A DNA stretch of 56,043 nucleotides from Halieaceae bacterium (GTDB lineage Bacteria > Pseudomonadota > Gammaproteobacteria > Pseudomonadales > Halieaceae). Numbering within the stretch: position 1 is the stretch's first letter; every line of letters starts with the position of its first letter. Below the pieces are notes generated by a model. That model was not told the origin of the DNA and did not search any database. It was given only the letters and a program-made list of their open reading frames with translations. Made by a program: the position numbers and the translations under genes. The stretch is from assembly GCA_902520195.1 (NCBI GenBank), contig CABYND010000012.1, forward strand, positions 1 to 56,043, given 5' to 3'. This document shows positions 51,088-56,043 of the stretch, in pieces.

Positions 51088-52446
51088 TCAGTGCGCGGGT
51101 GGTGTCGTGATCAGGCCTGACGGCGACTGAGCGGTCATACCGCCATACAGCGCGTGAGCGCCGAATCGCATCTGGTGTGGGGCGCCTAGGCCAAGCTCGA
51201 TAAAGTCGAGATTAAATTCTGGCGTCATCGTCTTGCCGTCCCACTTGTAGAGCTTGAAGTACTGCAGATCATTTCCCTCAGAAGCGGCGGTCTTGTCCCA
51301 ACTCGCTAGCAGCGACGAGGTGTAATAGAGCCGCTCGCCGTCCCAGCTCTGGGAGACCATGTTCACCTGCTCGCCGATCTGCTCTTCCATGATCTGCGTT
51401 GGTGCGAAAGGATCCGAAATGTCATACAAGCGAGTCAGCCCATCGTTCCAGGTGTTGATCCACAGGTGGTTGTCGTCGGCGGAGATCGAGATATCCACGG
51501 GCAGAGGTATCTTGCTGGCGTCACCAATATCCGCCACCGCTTTCGCCTGCCACTCGCCGGCCTCATCTTCGTAGATTAACCAGACCTTGGAGGTGAGGGC
51601 GGTAGTGGTGAAGCAGTAGTTTGAGCGAGAGCCCCAGGCGCAGCGGATTTCGAGCGGCGCACCAGGCACATCCAACACCTTTTTGGGCTTTCGGGTATGT
51701 AGGTCCCAAATAACGACGGTGTTGCCGAAACGCTTCATCGCCTCGGCGTCGCCCATCATCTTGCCGAGGTTCATCATGTAGTTGTTCCAGCCGGTGAACG
51801 AGGACGTCAGCAGCACATTGCGTCGTGGTAAGGCGCGCGCGTCGTATCCATAGCCGTCCGCGAAGTTTCCAGACTTCTCGGCACCCTGCAGGTTGTCATC
51901 GGTGGGCATCCAGACGCTGGTGATGAAATCGCCGCCGTTGGTGTACTCCGCCATGCCGGTGCGGCCGCCGTGGTCGCGGTTATTGGACAAACCGGTGATC
52001 AGCATGCGTCCGGGTAGCGCATAGTTGGTGTGGGGCCCGACCACGCCGCCAGTTTTCTCAACGAAGTCATCGATGGTGCGGTGCAGCTTAGGCGCCGCAG
52101 GGTCTGTATGGACATCGAAGATGAAGATTTTGCTGGTGTCCAAACCCGAAGCCCACAGGTAGCGGCGATCATCGGTCAGGCCTGAGTGGTGCGCTTCGTG
52201 GCGGCCACCCATGGAGATCGAGTGGATGACCTGCGCATAGGTCTCGGAGTCCGGGTTAACGTCTACCGTGACGAGTTTGTCCTCACCGTCGCCAACGCCT
52301 TCAAGACCCAGCGTCCAGATATACACATAGTCTTCCTGGCCCACGATCTTGGCCATATACGGTGACATGCAGGTCTCGTCTGCCGACGTCGGTTGCACCA
52401 GCACGGCCAGCGCAATCAGCGCTGAGAAAAATCCTTTGATTATCAT
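51088..52446 (-). CDS. mtoX: methanethiol oxidase (SBP56/selenium-binding-protein family)
   Basis: 452 residues from the ATG at 52446, with GGGGACAATC before it (the frame is open from 52473). Signal peptide (SALIALAVLVQPTSA), then the SBP56 beta-propeller. Family blocks: MSPYMAKIVGQEDYVYIWTL, GGRHEAHHSGLTDDRRYLWA, VGPHTNYALPGRMLITG, and a C-terminal GAPHQMRFGAHALYGG. The conserved His pairs are candidate copper ligands. Bacterial members oxidise methanethiol to formaldehyde, hydrogen sulfide and hydrogen peroxide in the periplasm. Followed by SCO1 and divergent from a MauG gene, matching known mtoX operons. Confidence 0.92.
   Translation of the reverse strand: MIIKGFFSALIALAVLVQPTSADETCMSPYMAKIVGQEDYVYIWTLGLEGVGDGEDKLVTVDVNPDSETYAQVIHSISMGGRHEAHHSGLTDDRRYLWASGLDTSKIFIFDVHTDPAAPKLHRTIDDFVEKTGGVVGPHTNYALPGRMLITGLSNNRDHGGRTGMAEYTNGGDFITSVWMPTDDNLQGAEKSGNFADGYGYDARALPRRNVLLTSSFTGWNNYMMNLGKMMGDAEAMKRFGNTVVIWDLHTRKPKKVLDVPGAPLEIRCAWGSRSNYCFTTTALTSKVWLIYEDEAGEWQAKAVADIGDASKIPLPVDISISADDNHLWINTWNDGLTRLYDISDPFAPTQIMEEQIGEQVNMVSQSWDGERLYYTSSLLASWDKTAASEGNDLQYFKLYKWDGKTMTPEFNLDFIELGLGAPHQMRFGAHALYGGMTAQSPSGLITTPPAH
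52305..52338 (-). repeat. 34-bp inverted repeat, left arm (inside mtoX)
   Basis: On the minus strand it reads CAGGAAGACTATGTGTAT, then ATCTGGACGCTGGGTC, and encodes Q-E-D-Y-V-Y-I-W-T-L-G in mtoX. The same 34 bases occur at 53373-53406 on the plus strand. Here the peptide belongs to the normal SBP56 N-terminus. Confidence 0.95.
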
Positions 52447-52481
52447 GATTGTCCCCAAATTTTTCTGCCACAATTAGCTGG

Positions 52482-53810
52482 ATGCTATCACCTTCAGCCA
52501 AGACTGCGAATCGTTTTCGAGCCTCGGTGCAACGGGGGCTAGCGAAGTGTCTGGGCGGCCTCTCGCTGCTCAGCCTACCGCTGGCCGGAATCGTCGCGCC
52601 GGTCGGCAGCCCTTTGACTGATGGGGCCCATAAGGTGGGGCTGGCGGATTCGCGGGTGGGGTATGAATCGTTGTCTTATGTCACCGATTCAAAAGTAGTC
52701 ATACAAGCGCTCGGAGAGCGACAGCCGCTTTTCGAGCTTAGCCTGAACCCTCCCCTGGGTTTGCCTACAGTGACCGGTGAGCTAGACCCTGCAGAAATCG
52801 ATCTGGGGCGCCAGCTGTTCTTCGACCGGCGCCTGTCAAAAAACGAGACGCTGTCTTGTGCCATGTGCCACATCCCCGAGCAGGGCTTTACCCAGAACGA
52901 GCTAGCGACGCCTGTGGGTCATTTAGGGAAGGGCGTGCGGCGCAATGTGCCGTCGCTCTATAACGTGGCTTTTGCTGAGGCCCTTTTCCTCGACGGGCGG
53001 GAGCGGTCACTGGAAGCACAGATCTGGTCGCCACTGCTTGCTGAGAATGAAATGGCGAACGAGTCTCGCGAAGCGGTGCTGGCAAAGCTGGCCTCAAACG
53101 ATTTTTATAGAGAGCGGTTTGCGGAGATCTTCGAGGAGGGCCTCGCCGAGAGCACCCTGGGGCGGGCCCTGGCCGCCTATCAGCGCGCGTTGCTGTCTGG
53201 CGACTCACCGTTTGATCGGTGGCACTTTGGGCGCGAGGAACTGCCCTCTAAGAAAGGGTCGGGTGCTGAGGGTTATCCGGCGCTGGCGGCTCGGGGCTTC
53301 ACCGTTTTTCAGGACAAAGGCTGTGCCGCGTGTCATCGCATCAACGATTCGTCGGCGCTCTTTACAGATGGTCAGGAAGACTATGTGTATATCTGGACGC
53401 TGGGTCGGGCACTCCGGCCCCCCTCAGTTCAATTGGCTCCCGGGATTTTTGTGGTGCCGACTGTCGATGCAGAGACCGAGACGTTCACCGACGATGGCCG
53501 CTACGAAGTCACTGGTCGTGAAGCGGATAAATGGCGCTATCGCACGCCGAGCCTTCGCAATGTCGCGCTGACCGGCCCCTATATGCATGATGGCTCCATT
53601 GCCACACTTGAAGCGGTGGTCGCCTTTTACGCGGAGGGCGGCGGGGGAGATCCGGCTCAGGATCCGCGAACACGGTCCGTTCAGTTGACGCAATCCGACC
53701 AAGAGGCGTTGGTGGCCTTTTTAATGACACTCACGTCGAGCCACGTTGATGTGCTGGTGTCAGATGCCCGAAGTGTGACGATCGGTGAGCGGACGGCGGG
53801 TGGTCAGTAA
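52482..53810 (+). CDS. MauG/cytochrome-c-peroxidase-family dihaem protein
   Basis: About 442 residues from the ATG at 52482 (the frame is open from a TTG at 52449, which would overlap mtoX). Hydrophobic export segment (LGGLSLLSLPLAGIVAPVG), two haem-binding motifs CxxCH (SCAMCHIPEQGF and KGCAACHRIND), the GRDLFFDRRLSKN-like region and the C-terminal YRTPSLRNVALTGPYMHDG typical of the family. In mtoX operons MauG is thought to mature MtoX. Right after LFTDG it contains the mtoX-derived peptide QEDYVYIWTLG, where family members usually have a F-H-N/D-x-G segment, so one functional loop may be altered. Confidence 0.88.
   Translation: MLSPSAKTANRFRASVQRGLAKCLGGLSLLSLPLAGIVAPVGSPLTDGAHKVGLADSRVGYESLSYVTDSKVVIQALGERQPLFELSLNPPLGLPTVTGELDPAEIDLGRQLFFDRRLSKNETLSCAMCHIPEQGFTQNELATPVGHLGKGVRRNVPSLYNVAFAEALFLDGRERSLEAQIWSPLLAENEMANESREAVLAKLASNDFYRERFAEIFEEGLAESTLGRALAAYQRALLSGDSPFDRWHFGREELPSKKGSGAEGYPALAARGFTVFQDKGCAACHRINDSSALFTDGQEDYVYIWTLGRALRPPSVQLAPGIFVVPTVDAETETFTDDGRYEVTGREADKWRYRTPSLRNVALTGPYMHDGSIATLEAVVAFYAEGGGGDPAQDPRTRSVQLTQSDQEALVAFLMTLTSSHVDVLVSDARSVTIGERTAGGQ
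53373..53406 (+). repeat. 34-bp inverted repeat, right arm (inside the MauG gene)
   Basis: Identical to the mtoX arm and read in the same codon frame, so it adds the same 11 residues to MauG. Flanking bases differ at once on both sides. Sharp edges suggest templated copying rather than common descent. Confidence 0.95.
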
Positions 53811-53854
53811 CCACAGGCATGTGTAGGGTGAGTGTTTTCTTCGAGGGCTGGCTC

Positions 53855-55549
53855 ATGTTTCAGGCGTGTAAGCGAATAGGGTTACTGGGTTTCTTGGGGT
53901 CCTTGGCCTTGGTGGGGTGCGGCGGCGCAGCCGATGTTCAGTCGGATGCAGACCCTGCGCAAAGCTTGGCGGAGCGCGCAGGAGCACCGCTGTTCGAGGG
54001 CATGGGTGACTACCACATGCCGATCACAACCGCTGATCCCGATGCGCAGCGCTACTTTGATCAGGGCATGGTGCTGGCGTTTGGCTTTAATCATGCAGAG
54101 TCCATTCGCAGTTTTCGCGCCGCGCAAACGCTGGATCCCGGATGCGCCATGTGCTTCTGGGGTGAGGCGCTTGCAACAGGGCCGAATATCAATGTGACCA
54201 GCAACGGTAAAGCCATTATGACCCCCGCTGAGCGAGCCGACGCCCGCGCCGCAATAGATCAGGCTCTGGCGTTTACTGATGGTTTGACGCCCAAGGAGCG
54301 GGACTGGATTCGGGCGCTGGATCAGCGTTACGACGGTCAGGCCGACACCCCCCGCGACCCCCTCGATCGCGCATGGGCGGATGCGTTAGCTGAGATGGCA
54401 GCGCGTTACCCCGATGACACCACCGTGGCATCGGTGTACGCAGAAGCGCTGATGAATATCATGCCCTGGGATTATTGGGGTCCGAACGGGGAAGCCAAGC
54501 CTGACACGCAAGCGGTGATTGCGAGCCTTAAGGCCGTCATGGAGGCAGACCCCGATCATCCCCTCGCACTTCACCTGTACATCCATGCATTGGAGGCTTC
54601 TTCCAACGCCGAGAAGGCCGAACCTGCCGCAGATCGCCTTGCCAATCTGGTACCGGGATCTGGTCATCTCGTGCATATGCCCAGCCACATTTATTTCAGA
54701 GTGGGGCGATATCAGGATTCTGTATTAGCCAACATTCGGGCTGCAGAGGTAGACGAGGCCTACATCGCCCAGTGCAACGCGCAGGGCTTCTATCCCGCGT
54801 TGTATTACCCGCACAACATTCACTTCCTGTGGGCCTCAGCGACAATGCAGGGCCAAAGCGCGCTGTCGCTGGACAGCGCACGGCGGGTGGTGGCTAACGT
54901 GCGGGTTGAACAGGTGGAGCAGTTCCCGACTATCCAGTTCTTCCGCACAGTGCCGATGCTCTCTCTGGTCCGGTTCGCGAAGTGGGAAGAGATTCTCGAA
55001 GAGCCCGAGCCCTATGAGCTCTTCGCGTTTGCTCGAGCGATATGGCATTACGGGCGCGGTGTCGCCCACGCAGCGTTGGGTGATAGAGAGGCCGCGCTGG
55101 TTGAATTGGCAGCGATAGAGGCACTTGAGCCTCAGGTAGACGAGATCTTCATGGGTAATGTCTACCCGGCTCGGGATCTGCTGGAGATTGCCAAGTCGTT
55201 ACTGAGAGGGGAGATGGCCTATCGCTCCGGTGATGCAGCAAATGCGGTGCTGGCCTTCGAGGATGCGGTGGCGCTGCAGGACGCGCTGCCCTATACCGAG
55301 CCGCCTTTCTGGTACTACCCGACACGCCAGTCTTTAGGCGCAGCACTATTGGCCAGCAACAGACTGGCCGAGGCGCAAGCAGTCTTCGAGGAAGATCTTG
55401 AGCAGTACCCCATGAATGGCTGGTCGATGTTCGGGCTAGCCGAGGCGCTCAGGCGTCAGGGAGATGAGACGGGGGCGGAACAAATGACTGCCCGCTTTAA
55501 AACGGTATGGCAGTTTGCGGATGTCTCGCTGGCAACCTCGATACTGTAG
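53855..55549 (+). CDS. TPR-repeat lipoprotein
   Basis: 564 residues from the ATG at 53855, after GAGGG (the frame is open from 53819). Lipoprotein signal with LALVGCGG. Many helix pairs of TPR character: AQRYFDQGMVLAFGFNHAES, DPGCAMCFWGEALATG, HPLALHLYIHALEASSNAEK and LGAALLASNRLAEAQAVFEE. The motif SGHLVHMPSHIYFRVGRY is typical of a family of such lipoproteins. It lies 44 bp after the MauG gene, so it may help assemble the MtoX/MauG system in the periplasm (inference). Confidence 0.85.
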   Translation: MFQACKRIGLLGFLGSLALVGCGGAADVQSDADPAQSLAERAGAPLFEGMGDYHMPITTADPDAQRYFDQGMVLAFGFNHAESIRSFRAAQTLDPGCAMCFWGEALATGPNINVTSNGKAIMTPAERADARAAIDQALAFTDGLTPKERDWIRALDQRYDGQADTPRDPLDRAWADALAEMAARYPDDTTVASVYAEALMNIMPWDYWGPNGEAKPDTQAVIASLKAVMEADPDHPLALHLYIHALEASSNAEKAEPAADRLANLVPGSGHLVHMPSHIYFRVGRYQDSVLANIRAAEVDEAYIAQCNAQGFYPALYYPHNIHFLWASATMQGQSALSLDSARRVVANVRVEQVEQFPTIQFFRTVPMLSLVRFAKWEEILEEPEPYELFAFARAIWHYGRGVAHAALGDREAALVELAAIEALEPQVDEIFMGNVYPARDLLEIAKSLLRGEMAYRSGDAANAVLAFEDAVALQDALPYTEPPFWYYPTRQSLGAALLASNRLAEAQAVFEEDLEQYPMNGWSMFGLAEALRRQGDETGAEQMTARFKTVWQFADVSLATSIL

Positions 55550-55624
55550 CCCGCGATCCCTGAGAGGGCCGAGTAAATGTTGGTGAGGATTAAGCGCAAC
55601 TGAAGACTGAGGTGAAAGTAAGGC

Positions 55625-55999
55625 GTGATTAAAGTCGTAACGTTGCTGACCAGAAAGCCCGGAATGTCTCGCGAGGCGTTTATCGAGCACTACGAGACAC
55701 ATCACCGCAAAATTGGTGAGAAGTACCTCAGTGGTTTTGCCACGAAATATCAGCGCCGGTATATGCAGTCGGCAGGATTCAGAGAGCAGGGTAGCGACGC
55801 GCCGCCGTTCGATGTGCTGATGGAGATCTGGTACCCGGACCAAAAGGCGCTCAATGGGGCACTGGCGGTGTTATCCACCGAGGAGGCGCAGGCCGAGATC
55901 GCAGCCGACGAAGAGCGCCTGTTTCATCGTGAGCTGATTCGCAGCTACACGGTGGAAGAATATGAGTCCGAGATGCCTGTTGTGGAAGCGGGTATCTGA
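55625..55999 (+). CDS. EthD-domain protein
   Basis: 124 residues; GTG start. VVTLLTRKPGMSREAFIEHY and ETHHRKIGEKYL are typical of the EthD dimeric alpha/beta barrel, which occurs near ether- and aromatic-degrading monooxygenases as well as in unrelated settings. The end IRSYTVEEYES matches family length. 75 bp after the TPR gene. Function unknown. Confidence 0.85.
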   Translation: MIKVVTLLTRKPGMSREAFIEHYETHHRKIGEKYLSGFATKYQRRYMQSAGFREQGSDAPPFDVLMEIWYPDQKALNGALAVLSTEEAQAEIAADEERLFHRELIRSYTVEEYESEMPVVEAGI

Positions 56000-56043
56000 A
56001 GCGTGTCTAACGCCGCCTCAGGCCGGCTTTAAAGGCTGTTAAT

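Overview
The window reads as chromosomal DNA of a marine, aerobic gammaproteobacterium. The tusBCDE-trmA-phhB block, a dimeric all-alpha dUTPase, a large TonB-dependent receptor, a methanethiol-oxidase locus and many SDR, VOC and dioxygenase genes would suit the OM60/NOR5 (Halieaceae) group. That placement is inference from gene content. By eye the left half (about 1-31 kb) is AT-richer, with short, poorly conserved, often secreted products and long gaps. The right half (about 31.5-56 kb) is GC-richer, densely packed and operonic. Layout: (1) 0.4-3.7 kb, a divergent pair, NCS1 permease and exported amidohydrolase. (2) 4.2-23.8 kb, the unusual part: a cassette-array-like island. One or two genes at a time (MFS transporter, GFA protein, SDR, MBL hydrolase, cyclase, DUF3047 protein, secreted haloalkane-dehalogenase-like enzyme, orphan FliG domain, MAPEG protein, P450, small lipoproteins and exported peptides) are separated by about 16 copies of one ~60-bp sequence. 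That sequence always points the same way, whichever strand the gene is on. In four places it runs on into a ~245-bp module ending in a 3' fragment of tRNA-Leu(UAA), from the anticodon loop to CCA. In other places it is joined to a second ~50-bp repeat that looks like a portable promoter and ends just before a start codon. A decayed tyrosine recombinase follows the first tRNA fragment. No integron integrase is visible and the repeat lacks canonical attC core boxes. (3) 24.0-30.8 kb, TonB receptor, S9 peptidase, 2OG-Fe(II) oxygenase-like protein and VOC protein, probably one uptake and processing unit. (4) 31-35 kb, VOC proteins, dUTPase and an alpha/beta hydrolase. (5) 38.3-35.0 kb (minus), the tusDCBE-trmA-phhB-DUF1993 operon, with a Bax-inhibitor-1 gene and its terminator upstream. 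(6) 39.3-46.6 kb, a catabolic-looking run: broken monooxygenase, OYE, M28 peptidase, GST, class III CoA-transferase, atypical SDR, TauD dioxygenase and DsbA/HCCA-isomerase-like protein. (7) 50.2-46.6 kb (minus), aldehyde dehydrogenase, O-acetylhomoserine sulfhydrylase and a hydrolase. (8) 50.4-55.5 kb, methanethiol oxidase (SBP56/MtoX) with SCO1, divergent from a MauG-type dihaem protein and a TPR lipoprotein, then an EthD protein. How the genes may work together (inference): MtoX, SCO1 and MauG would oxidise methanethiol in the periplasm, and the neighbouring sulfhydrylase could assimilate the sulfide or methanethiol. The GST, CoA-transferase, SDR, dioxygenase and isomerase genes look like one degradative operon. 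The island carries niche and detoxification cargo. The best candidate for an undescribed system is the 4.2-23.8 kb array. A second oddity is a perfect 34-bp inverted repeat that puts the same 11 residues into the unrelated MtoX and MauG proteins.
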